DNA of 64,000 bases from Noviherbaspirillum pedocola. GTDB taxonomy: Bacteria; Pseudomonadota; Gammaproteobacteria; Burkholderiales; Burkholderiaceae_D. The DNA lies in contig NZ_JAEPBG010000018.1 in the NCBI RefSeq assembly GCF_016632335.1, positions 1 to 64,000 of the forward strand, in the 5' to 3' direction. Each line of letters starts with the position of its first letter. Position 1 is the stretch's first letter. Positions 35,404 through 43,545 of the stretch are shown here, piece after piece. The position numbers were made by a program, and so were the translations under genes. The notes beneath the pieces were generated by a model. The model did no database searches. It was not told the origin of the DNA and saw only the letters and a program-made list of their open reading frames with translations.

Positions 35404-35649
35404 GAGGGTTTCCTCCAGAGCGACAGGCCTGCCGCTGCATGGAACGTGCGGCAGGACGGGTGGATGTGGCATGCACTCGCGTGTAGATGCCTGTTGGCCC
35501 GGCTTGGTTCGGAGAAAGGCGGCGCGGCTTGATTCCGCTTAAGGAAGGAAAAGACGGAGAAGTCAACGACGAGGGCCGGCGCAGTGGCCGGCCCGGTGTA
35601 TGGCGGTGTGAGCAATGGTCTCGTTGGAAACCCATCGCTCATCGCGGCA

Positions 35650-35769
35650 TCAGCCGCGCACGCCTTCGAGCATGGCGCCGTCATCGGCGCTGTTGACCGC
35701 AAGGTAGACGCGCAGCACGACGCAGGCGACAGCGGAAGCGAGCGGAAGAGCGAAGGAAAGCAGGGACAT
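35650..35769 (-). CDS. possible small hydrophobic protein (39 aa)
   Basis: A 39-residue ORF that starts MSLLSFALPLASAVACVVLR and continues into a short acidic tail. AAGGAG lies six bases before the ATG, which is the main support. One hydrophobic helix suggests a membrane peptide or a short signal. It lies alone on the minus strand upstream of the DJ-1/PfpI gene. No homologue is recognised, and it may be non-coding. Confidence 0.4.
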   Translation of the reverse strand: MSLLSFALPLASAVACVVLRVYLAVNSADDGAMLEGVRG

Positions 35770-36030
35770 GGCGAACTCCTTGGATGAATGCGTTGTGTTG
35801 CGAGGAGTATAGGGAGCGTCATGCGTGCGGGCCAATTTTGATTCCGCATAGCAAATATATGCTTCGCGCATGATTTTCGGGACTGATGGCGGATATATCC
35901 CTTACGCATGATGCGCGGCGATAGTCGTGTGGCAAAGCCATGCGCTGCGACCCATGCGCTGCAGTGCTTCACGGGCTCGCATACAATGCGTGGGCCGCAT
36001 TTGAAGACAAGCCCACCATCAGGAGAACCC

Positions 36031-36417
36031 ATGTCCGGATACAGCATCAACATCGAAGAAAAGACGCTCGCGGGCGACAACTTCCGCGAAGTGCTCTACA
36101 CCACGACCAAGAGCCAGCTCGTCATCATGACATTGCAGCCCGGCGAGGAAATCGGCCAGGAGAAGCATGAGGAACATGACCAGTTCGTCCGCGTGGAAGC
36201 CGGCCAGGGCGTGGCCATACTCGACGGCGAGAAGCATGCGCTGGAAGACGGCGTGGCGGTCGTGATACCGGCCGGCACCGAGCACAACGTGATCAACACT
36301 TCCACCAGCGAGCCGATGCGGCTCTATACGCTGTACACCCCGCCAGAACATCCGGACGGCATCGTGCACAGGACCAAGGCTGAGGCCGACGAATACGAGC
36401 GCCAGCACGGACACTAG
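36031..36417 (+). CDS. cupin domain protein
   Basis: A 128-residue single-domain cupin. Cupin motif 1 is in QEKHEEHDQFVRVEAGQG with two candidate metal His and a Glu, and motif 2 is around VIPAGTEHNVIN with a third His. AGGAG precedes the ATG. Such small cupins are often isomerases or dioxygenases, or of unknown role; the substrate cannot be predicted. It converges on the GGDEF-EAL gene with only three bases between stops. Confidence 0.88.
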   Translation: MSGYSINIEEKTLAGDNFREVLYTTTKSQLVIMTLQPGEEIGQEKHEEHDQFVRVEAGQGVAILDGEKHALEDGVAVVIPAGTEHNVINTSTSEPMRLYTLYTPPEHPDGIVHRTKAEADEYERQHGH

Positions 36418-36420
36418 AAC

Positions 36421-38784
36421 CTATTTGCGCTCCCAGGCCGGCGGCGGATTGAATGCGCCGGCCTTGCCGGATGCGACCGGCCCCGGCATCTGCCCCGCCC
36501 CTGCCATCTTTCCTCTTTCCCCCGCTGCCTTTGATGGCGGCAAGCCGCGCAGCATGCGCTCCATCGCCTCGGATTCCAGAGGCGCCGAAAACAGATAACC
36601 CTGCATCGAATCGCAGCCGCAGCGCGCCAGGTAGGCCAGCTGCTCATGCCGCTCCACGCCCTCGGCCACCACCGACAGGCCGAGGCTGTGCGCCAGCGAA
36701 ATGATGGCGCCGACGATGGCTTCGCTGTCCGGGTCGCTGCCGATGTCGCGCACGAAAGAGCGGTCTATCTTCAGCTTGTCGATCGGGAAGCGCTTCAGGT
36801 AGTACAGGCTGGAATAGCCGGTGCCGAAGTCGTCCACGGATAGCCGCACGCCGAGCCGCTTGAGCTCGTTCAGGGTCGCGGCGGCCTGTTCGACATCGGT
36901 CATCATCAGGCTTTCGGTGATTTCGATTTCCAGCTGCGACGCGGCCAGCCCCGAGCGCCGCAGCGCGGCATCGATCGAGGACACCAGATCCTTCTGCGCG
37001 AACTGCCGGGCCGACAGGTTGATGGCCATCTGCAGCGGTGGGCAGCCGGCGCGCTGCCAGGCCGCCGCCTGCGTGCAGGCCTGTTCCAGCACCCAGGCGC
37101 CGATGGGCACGATCAGGCCGATCTCTTCGGCCACGCCGATGAACTCGGCCGGGTGCACCAGGCCGGGCCGCGGATGCTGCCAGCGCAACAGCGCTTCCAC
37201 GCCGGAAATGCGGCCGCTCTTCAAGTCCATCTGCGGCTGGTAATACAGCACGAATTCCTGGCTCTCGATGGCATTGCGCAAATCGCTTTCCATGCGCAGC
37301 CGGTACATCGCCAGCTCGTTCATCTCGGCTTTATAGAAACGGAAGTTGTTGCGGCCGGCCTGCTTGGCGCGGTACATCGCCACGTCAGCATGCTCGACCA
37401 GCATGTCGCCGGCATCGCCGTCGGCCGGATAGACGGCGATGCCCATGCTGCAGCTGATCAGGAGTTCATTGCCGGCGGCCGAAACCGGCGCACACACCGC
37501 GTCCATGATGCGAGCGATCAGCGCAGTGGACAGGCTGCCGGCCGGTGAATCGGGCAACAGCAGCACGAACTCGTCGCCGCCCATGCGGGCAATGGTGTCC
37601 GAGCCGCGCAGCACGCCCTGCATGCGCTGCGCGATGATCTGCAGCAGCATATCGCCGACCTTGTGGCCGAGGCTGTCGTTGATGAGCTTGAAGCGGTCGA
37701 GATCGAGGAAAACCACCCACAGCTCGCGCGACACCGCCCGCGCCTGGTCGATGGCCGCGGCCAGCCTGTCGTTGAGCAGCGCGCGGTTCGGCAAGCCGGT
37801 CAGCGCGTCGTGATGCGCGCGGAAATGCACCAGCGCCTCGGCCTGGCGGCGCTGGGTGATGTCGCGGCCGGTGCCGTAGTAGCCGAGCAGTTCGCCCGCC
37901 GCGTCGAAGGTCGGTTCGCCATCCATCGAAATCCAGCGCAGCGCGCCGGCATCGTCACGCATGCGCCATTCGATGCCGGCATAGGACTGGCGCGCATGCA
38001 CCGCGTTCTGATACGCCGCCAGTTCCTCGGGCGCCGGATCGGCGCGCAGCTCTTCGACGGTCTTGCCGATCAGGCGCGCCGGGGCGATGCCGGCATGGGT
38101 TTCCAAACCGGCCGAGACCGTGGTGAAGCGCAGCGCCGCATCCTGTTCCCAGTACCAGTCCGAAGACAGCGCGGTCAGGCGGCGAAAGCGCTCTTCGCTG
38201 GCGGCGAGCCGGCGCATCGCGGCGCGCCTGCCGGCCATGATGTTGCCGCCGATGACCGCAAACATCGGTAGTGCCGTTGCCATTGCCATCCAGCGCGCGA
38301 TGTCGTCGCTGTGCGCCTTCCAGCCGCCGACAGGCCAGGACAGCGCGATCACGGCGCCATAGCCGACCAGGATCAGGCCGCACAACAACAGCAGCATCGG
38401 GGTGCGGAAGCGAAACACGCAGAACAGCAGCACCAGGCCGAAATAGCTCACCAGCACATCGCGCGTGACATCCGACAGCGTCATCGCAAACAGCAGGGAT
38501 ACCACCGCGGAAGTTGCCATCGGCAGCGTCAGGCTGGGATCGCGGCTGCCGCGATTCAGACCAAACCAGAAGATCAGCCAGAACACCAGCACGCTGCCGA
38601 CGATGGCGGAGATCGAGAGAATCACCGCGCGGGCGTCGGTCACGCCCGCGAAATACAGCAGCACCAGCAGGATGCAGATGGCCAGCGAGCTGAAGGCCGC
38701 CATCATGAACCGGGAAATCCATAAGGTGTCGCGGCTCAGATGCGCGGGATCGTCGCCGGAGCGTGCTGCCTGGTGTCGAGCCAT
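36421..38784 (-). CDS. GGDEF-EAL c-di-GMP turnover protein with membrane sensor and PAS
   Basis: A 787-residue protein. About six membrane spans (residues 22-185) form an N-terminal sensor, followed by PAS (about 200-310), GGDEF (about 318-485; active site MGGDEF at 401-406, allosteric I-site RGSD at 393-396) and EAL (about 495-745; GVEALLRWQHP and DDFGTGYSS intact). Both catalytic signatures look complete, so it could make and degrade cyclic di-GMP; in many such hybrids the phosphodiesterase dominates. A proline/glycine-rich tail of 40 residues follows. Relevant partner in the window: PelD, a c-di-GMP receptor. Confidence 0.93.
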   Translation of the reverse strand: MARHQAARSGDDPAHLSRDTLWISRFMMAAFSSLAICILLVLLYFAGVTDARAVILSISAIVGSVLVFWLIFWFGLNRGSRDPSLTLPMATSAVVSLLFAMTLSDVTRDVLVSYFGLVLLFCVFRFRTPMLLLLCGLILVGYGAVIALSWPVGGWKAHSDDIARWMAMATALPMFAVIGGNIMAGRRAAMRRLAASEERFRRLTALSSDWYWEQDAALRFTTVSAGLETHAGIAPARLIGKTVEELRADPAPEELAAYQNAVHARQSYAGIEWRMRDDAGALRWISMDGEPTFDAAGELLGYYGTGRDITQRRQAEALVHFRAHHDALTGLPNRALLNDRLAAAIDQARAVSRELWVVFLDLDRFKLINDSLGHKVGDMLLQIIAQRMQGVLRGSDTIARMGGDEFVLLLPDSPAGSLSTALIARIMDAVCAPVSAAGNELLISCSMGIAVYPADGDAGDMLVEHADVAMYRAKQAGRNNFRFYKAEMNELAMYRLRMESDLRNAIESQEFVLYYQPQMDLKSGRISGVEALLRWQHPRPGLVHPAEFIGVAEEIGLIVPIGAWVLEQACTQAAAWQRAGCPPLQMAINLSARQFAQKDLVSSIDAALRRSGLAASQLEIEITESLMMTDVEQAAATLNELKRLGVRLSVDDFGTGYSSLYYLKRFPIDKLKIDRSFVRDIGSDPDSEAIVGAIISLAHSLGLSVVAEGVERHEQLAYLARCGCDSMQGYLFSAPLESEAMERMLRGLPPSKAAGERGKMAGAGQMPGPVASGKAGAFNPPPAWERK

Positions 38785-38944
38785 GTCGGAAAGCCTGTCT
38801 GTTCTACAAATGTGAAGGAAGGCGCATGTTTGCCGCCATCATAGCCGGGCGATTAGCGAAACTGTAATTTGATGAACGAAAAACCTGTTTCGCAGTCGCA
38901 TCGGCAATCACGGTTTTACTCTCCCTCATTTCTGCGAGCGCGAC

Positions 38945-39580
38945 ATGATCACGGTCTATACCTGGACTACCCCGAACGGGCGCAAGGTGCCCATCATGCT
39001 GGAAGAACTGGGCTGGCCTTACGAGGTGCGCACGGTCAATCTCGGACAGAACGAGCAGCATGCGCCCGAGTTTCTGCAGATTTCTCCGAACAACAAGATT
39101 CCGGCGCTGGTCGACGACGAGGCCGAGGGCGGTCCGCTGTCGATTTTCGAGAGCGGCGCGATCCTGACTTACCTGGCGGAAAAGAGCGGCCGCTTCCTGG
39201 CGCCTTCTGGGCCGGAGCGCTACAAGGCGCTGGAATGGCTGCACTGGCAGATCGGCAGTTTGGGGCCGATGCTGGGGCAGCTTGGGTATTTCGCGGTCCG
39301 CGCGCAGGACAAGACGCCGGCGGCGATCGAGCGTTTCACCGAGGAGGGAGCGCGGCTGCTGGCGGTGATGGAGAAGCAGCTGGCGCAGCATCGGTATCTG
39401 GCTGGGGAGGAATACACGATTGCGGATATCGCGGCGTATCCGTGGACGATGGCGGCGGCGAGTTTTTTGAAGGATGCGTTGGCGGAAGCTTGGAAGGATA
39501 AGGAAGCGGTAAGACGGTGGCTGAAGGATGTGGGGGAAAGGCCGGCGGTGCAGCGGGGGATGGGAGTGCCGAAGGTTTGA
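38945..39580 (+). CDS. glutathione S-transferase (YfcG/Ure2-like)
   Basis: A 211-residue GST. The N-terminal thioredoxin fold starts TVYTWTTPNGRKVPIMLEEL (Thr/Asn of the YfcG type in the active-site region), with NNKIPALVDD as the cis-Pro loop and the ES motif in SIFESGAIL. The C-terminal helical domain includes YTIADIAAYPW. YfcG-like proteins act as disulfide reductases with glutathione. No clear ribosome site precedes the ATG. Confidence 0.92.
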   Translation: MITVYTWTTPNGRKVPIMLEELGWPYEVRTVNLGQNEQHAPEFLQISPNNKIPALVDDEAEGGPLSIFESGAILTYLAEKSGRFLAPSGPERYKALEWLHWQIGSLGPMLGQLGYFAVRAQDKTPAAIERFTEEGARLLAVMEKQLAQHRYLAGEEYTIADIAAYPWTMAAASFLKDALAEAWKDKEAVRRWLKDVGERPAVQRGMGVPKV

Positions 39581-39589
39581 TTCCACAAG

Positions 39590-39614
39590 CGGCGCGACGG
39601 CTTGCGTCGCGCCG
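39590..39614. terminator. hairpin between the convergent GST and PEP-CTERM genes
   Basis: A 10-bp perfect stem CGGCGCGACG/CGTCGCGCCG with a five-base loop lies in the 44 bp between the two stop codons. Only a short T-run follows on the plus strand, so efficiency is uncertain; the position suggests a shared terminator. Confidence 0.55.
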
Positions 39615-39624
39615 ACGTTTGACT

Positions 39625-40389
39625 TTATGCCGAGATACGCTTTCTCAAGGAAAGTGCACCTAGACCAATGCCAAGCAGTGCGAGCATTCCCGGCTCCGGA
39701 ACGTTGGTCCCTGTCCCGCCACCGCCGCCGTCGCCAGTAATGTGCGGATCACTCAAGTCTGTGCCGTACTGGAAGGTGACATTCTTAAAATCCGCTGCTG
39801 TCAATCCTGAATTCGGTGCGAGAGCAAAATTGAAGACGACCGAGTTCTGGATGATTGGCACCGAATTCAGTCCCTGGTTGCCAGTAGTCAGATCGTCCCC
39901 CGCCGAGGTAATACCGAAATTCGGTCCATCCACGGCAGCGGGGTCAGCGAGATTATTGCCGTTCAAATTCGGGTTGCCGAACAACCCCAAGCCGGAGCTG
40001 GAAATGCCATAGCTTGCGCTGTATTGATCCAAGCCCGAACCATATGCCCACTCGCCGCCGACATTCGGCAAGCCGGCATATGTCTGCGGCGAGCCATTCA
40101 AGTAAATAGCGCTGCTAGCGCCCAAGTTCGCCGATGCGCCGGTCAGGCTGAGCGACGGACTGTTATTGATATTGAAAAATACGGCAGTCAATAATTGTGC
40201 AGTATTCGTTACGTCTGCAGTTGAAGTATTCGTCAGAGTAATCTGCAGTGTATTGCCGCTTACGTCGAAAGTGGCGCTTGCGCCGAGGCTTGCACTGGAA
40301 CCGGTATAGGTAATTGTGTCGGCGACGGCATTTCCAGTCGCGATGGCAGTGACAAGACCAATTGCTGAAACGAGTTTCTTAACGTGCAT
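39625..40389 (-). CDS. PEP-CTERM sorting-domain surface protein
   Basis: A 254-residue exported protein. Signal peptide 1-23 (ends NAVA), a Ser/Thr/Asn/Gly-rich beta-type body without cysteine, a Gly-rich linker (GDGGGGGTGT) and a C-terminal anchor: VPEP, a hydrophobic stretch MLALLGIGLGALSL and a basic end RKRISA. It belongs to the exosortase-dependent surface proteins; its own role is unknown. GGGAG precedes the ATG at 40389, and a sigma-54 promoter lies 45 bp upstream, as for the other PEP-CTERM gene in the window. Confidence 0.85.
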   Translation of the reverse strand: MHVKKLVSAIGLVTAIATGNAVADTITYTGSSASLGASATFDVSGNTLQITLTNTSTADVTNTAQLLTAVFFNINNSPSLSLTGASANLGASSAIYLNGSPQTYAGLPNVGGEWAYGSGLDQYSASYGISSSGLGLFGNPNLNGNNLADPAAVDGPNFGITSAGDDLTTGNQGLNSVPIIQNSVVFNFALAPNSGLTAADFKNVTFQYGTDLSDPHITGDGGGGGTGTNVPEPGMLALLGIGLGALSLRKRISA

Positions 40390-40433
40390 TTCCAACTCCC
40401 TGTCGTTATAGGAAAGTACTGCACATACGCAAC

Positions 40434-40449
40434 AGCAAGCTTCATGCCA
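40434..40449 (-). promoter_or_regulatory. sigma-54 (RpoN) promoter of the second PEP-CTERM gene
   Basis: Read on the minus strand, TGGCATGAAGCTTGCT matches the -24/-12 consensus (TGGCACG-N4-TTGCW) except at one position. GG and GC doublets are correctly spaced. TGTCA occurs a few bases upstream of the -24 element, as at the other PEP-CTERM promoter. The start codon is 45 bases downstream. Confidence 0.85.
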
Positions 40450-41129
40450 TATTGACAACCACTACGAAAAAGAAACTTTTTTCTTTCGAATTTGCAAATT
40501 TCCTTGTTGCTGTAAAAAATTTCGAAAAAGTTTTAATAGATCGTTGAGTGATCCCTGCTACGGAATTTTTCAGATATTTATTTCTAACGGGAACTTAACA
40601 TACATGAGTTTATTGCACGCAGGCACTATTCGAGAAGATTTTATTTCCACAAGGAACAAACATCCCGAAATTAATTTCCTTAAAGAATTTTAATTCAATA
40701 TATCCAGCATGAATTAAACCAATTGATTTGCGTCTTGTGGAGCCTTTATTTCCCACCAAAAATTTGTCGAAATTTTTTACAAAGAACAAGGTGCCAAAAA
40801 AGCAAAATATATTTATGCAGTTCGCATCCCCTTTCCCTAATATGCACGTTCTTTCCTCGCATTCGGGGAAATACTTCACTTACGCCCCAGCGCCCTAACT
40901 TTCTGAATGGAATCAATTCAGCAAAGAAATTTTTCATCCCTAGAAAAGTTATTGATCTTTCGAATGTCGAAAAGGATTACACCCCAAGACCCATAGCATT
41001 AAGCGGATTGCAATCTTGATTCCGATCTTCCAGTCACTATTGTTCTAGCCCGTACACTTATTCCCTCAGAAGTTGGGACACTGACGCTTGCTGCTATAGT
41101 CGCGGCCTGACCTCAACTGACAATCAGAC
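40450..41129. other. AT-rich region without a recognised gene
   Basis: About 680 bp with strikingly low GC (by eye near one third in the first 500 bp), in contrast to the GC-rich genes on both sides. Its left edge is the upstream region of the PEP-CTERM gene and its right edge the map promoter. Two overlapping ORFs of about 90 codons exist on opposite strands (minus 40610-40879, GTG start; plus 40723-41019), but neither has a ribosome site nor any recognisable motif, so I call no gene. Possibilities are acquired DNA, a silenced (H-NS-like target) promoter region or a gene remnant. Confidence 0.7.
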
Positions 41130-41897
41130 ATGAGCATCAAACTCAAGAACGACAAGCAGATCGCGCAGATGCGCGTGGCTGGCGCGCTCGCCGCCGAAGT
41201 GCTGGAAATGATCCGCGAGCATGTAGTCCCCGGCGTGTCCACCGAAGAGCTAGATCAGCGCTGCAATGAATACATCCGCAAGGTGCAGAAGGCCACGCCG
41301 GCCAATGTCGGCTACCACGGCTTTCCGAAGACGCTGTGCACCTCGGTCAACGGCGTGGTCTGCCACGGCATCCCGAGCGAGCGCGAAGTGCTGAAGGATG
41401 GCGACATCGTCAACATCGATGTCACCGTGATCAAGGATGGCTGGCATGGCGATACCAGCCGCATGTATTTCGTCGGCGCGCCCCGGCCCGAGGCCAAGCG
41501 CCTGGTCGATACCACCTTCGAGGCGATGATGGCCGGGATCGCGGCAGTGCGGCCCGGCGCGCGGCTCGGCGACGTCGGTCATGCGATCCAGAAGCTGGCC
41601 GAAGCCGCCGGCTATTCGGTGGTACGCGAATACTGCGGCCATGGCATCGGCCGGGTCTATCACGAAGAACCGCAGGTGCTGCATTACGGCCGGCCCAATA
41701 CCGGTCTGGTGCTGCAGAAGGGCATGACCTTCACCGTGGAGCCGATGATCAATGCCGGCAAGCCAGGCGTGCGCCAGCTCGACGACGGCTGGACCGTGAT
41801 CACGGCGGACGGCTCGCTGTCGGCGCAGTGGGAGCATATGATCGCCGTCACCGCCGATGGCGCGGAAATCCTGACGCCGTGGCCGTCGGCTGCTTGA
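41130..41897 (+). CDS. map: type I methionine aminopeptidase
   Basis: A 255-residue cytoplasmic metalloenzyme that removes the N-terminal Met of new proteins. The five metal ligands are in place: Asp97 (NIDVTV), Asp108 (HGDTSRM), His171 (CGHGIG), Glu204 (TVEPMI) and Glu235 (WEHMI). The substrate His of GYHGFP is also present. It is not next to rpsB, tsf or glnD, the usual position of the main map in this group, so it may be a second copy. No strong ribosome site is visible. Confidence 0.95.
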   Translation: MSIKLKNDKQIAQMRVAGALAAEVLEMIREHVVPGVSTEELDQRCNEYIRKVQKATPANVGYHGFPKTLCTSVNGVVCHGIPSEREVLKDGDIVNIDVTVIKDGWHGDTSRMYFVGAPRPEAKRLVDTTFEAMMAGIAAVRPGARLGDVGHAIQKLAEAAGYSVVREYCGHGIGRVYHEEPQVLHYGRPNTGLVLQKGMTFTVEPMINAGKPGVRQLDDGWTVITADGSLSAQWEHMIAVTADGAEILTPWPSAA

Positions 41898-42178
41898 TGC
41901 CACTGAATCGGTTGACCGACAAAACCCGGCAACTCTAGAATCCGGGGCGTTCATCTTGCGCGATGTCCGGCCCCGGCAACTGTCATACGCCAAGTCCGTT
42001 CGCTGCCATGCCGAATGCATGCGAATGCGCCGCGCGGGCATGACATTGCAGTCCGCCCTCTCGCCTTCGCGCCGATTCCATTTAGACAGCCGCTGCGCGC
42101 CATCCCCGGATAGGCACGGGGCGGCTTTATGCGACATTCCCCGGGACGCGCCCTTGTCGGCCCGGCAAGGAGCTGCAG
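41898..42178. other. intergenic region before the porin gene
   Basis: About 280 bp with no supported gene. The last bases give AAGGAG for the porin start. There are GC-rich imperfect hairpins (around 42100-42150), but I could not match a known riboswitch. Confidence 0.5.
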
Positions 42179-43510
42179 ATGTTCCGATCCACTCTTTCGC
42201 GCATGGCGCCATGGTGCTTCGCCGCGCTCGCGCTGCCTGCCTTCGCGCAGGAACCCGGCGATGAAGCCAAGCCGGAAAACTTCAACGTTCATGTGCAGTC
42301 CACCTACGTTTGGGAACGCAAGGGAGACTTCAACGCGCCCTATTCCGGTCTGCGCAGTTTGTCGCCGCAGGAGGAAACCGCTTACTCCTTCAGCGCCACT
42401 GCCGCCTTCGGCCTGCGCCTGTGGCGCGGCGCCGAACTGTACTTCAATCCGGAGGTGGTGCAGGGCGTGCCGCTGTCCGGCCTGACCGGCCTGGGCGGCA
42501 TGACCAATGGCGAGCAGCAGAAGACCGGCGGCCCGAATCCGACCTTCTACCGCGCGCGCCTGTTCCTGCGCCAGAGCTTTGACCTCGGCGGCGAAAAAGT
42601 CGCGGCTGATTCGGACATGAACCAGCTCGCCGGCATGCTGGACCGCCGCCGCATCGTCATGACTGCCGGTAATCTCTCTGTCATCGATCTGTTCGACAAT
42701 AACCCCTACGCGCACGATCCCCGCACGCAATTCCTGAACTGGGCGCTGACCACCCACGGCGCGTACGACTTCGCCGCCGATGCCCGCGGTTACACCTGGG
42801 GCGCAGCGGTCGAATACTTTTACGACGACTGGGCGCTGCGCTACGGCCGCTTCATGCAGCCGGAAGAATCGAACGGCTTGCCGCTGGATACCCGGCTCTT
42901 CAGGCATTACGGCGACCAGGTCGAGATCGAGCATGCGCACCGCATCGGCGAGCTGAACGGCAAGCTGCGCTTTTTGGCTTTCCGCAACCGCGCCGCGATG
43001 GGCAGCTTTGCCGAATCGGTCGACCTGGCGCGCACGCAGGGCGGCGTGCCGGACATTGCCACCACCCGGCGCGACCGCACCAAGCTCGGCTACGGCATCG
43101 GTCTGGAGCAGGAAATGACGAAGAACACCGGCGTGTTCGCGCGCGCCAGCTGGAACGATGGCCAGGAAGAAACCTGGGCCTTTACCGAAATCGAGCGCTC
43201 GTTGGCGCTGGGCGCGACCTTCAAGGGCGCGGCCTGGAAACGCGAGCGGGATACGGTCGGCGTGGCATTAGTGCGTAATGGCTTGTCCGGCGCACACCAG
43301 GCGTATCTGGCCGCGGGCGGCTACGGCGTCTTCATCGGCGACGGCCGGCTGAACTATCGGCCCGAGACCATCGCCGAAGCGTATTACAGCCTCGGCGTGG
43401 GCGCGCATGCCTGGCTGACGCTGGACCTGCAGCACATCGCCAACCCCGCTTACAATGCCGACCGCGGTCCGGTGACGGTGGCGTCGCTGCGGCTGCATGC
43501 CAGTTATTGA
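42179..43510 (+). CDS. OprB-like carbohydrate-selective porin
   Basis: A 443-residue outer-membrane protein. Signal peptide 1-23 (ends AFA), then beta-barrel sequence with alternating aromatic residues and a terminal LRLHASY, ending in an aromatic residue as barrel proteins do. Motifs TYVWERKGDFNAPYSG, RDRTKLGYGIGLEQEM and the C-terminal NPAYNADRGPV fit the OprB family. AAGGAG precedes the ATG. The following genes, 35 bp on, encode an ABC permease and ATPase on the same strand, so the porin may supply the outer-membrane step for that importer. Confidence 0.85.
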   Translation: MFRSTLSRMAPWCFAALALPAFAQEPGDEAKPENFNVHVQSTYVWERKGDFNAPYSGLRSLSPQEETAYSFSATAAFGLRLWRGAELYFNPEVVQGVPLSGLTGLGGMTNGEQQKTGGPNPTFYRARLFLRQSFDLGGEKVAADSDMNQLAGMLDRRRIVMTAGNLSVIDLFDNNPYAHDPRTQFLNWALTTHGAYDFAADARGYTWGAAVEYFYDDWALRYGRFMQPEESNGLPLDTRLFRHYGDQVEIEHAHRIGELNGKLRFLAFRNRAAMGSFAESVDLARTQGGVPDIATTRRDRTKLGYGIGLEQEMTKNTGVFARASWNDGQEETWAFTEIERSLALGATFKGAAWKRERDTVGVALVRNGLSGAHQAYLAAGGYGVFIGDGRLNYRPETIAEAYYSLGVGAHAWLTLDLQHIANPAYNADRGPVTVASLRLHASY

Positions 43511-43545
43511 AGTCGGGAGCCTGCGCGGCAACAAGGTAAAACCAG

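Noticed and set aside
40610-40879. Minus-strand ORF of 89 codons in the AT-rich region
   Set aside because: GTG start, no ribosome site and no recognisable motif. It overlaps another ORF on the plus strand. Kept only as a note in the region entry.
41898-42178. Possible metal or other riboswitch before the porin gene
   Set aside because: GC-rich hairpins are present, but no conserved core of a known riboswitch class could be matched by eye.
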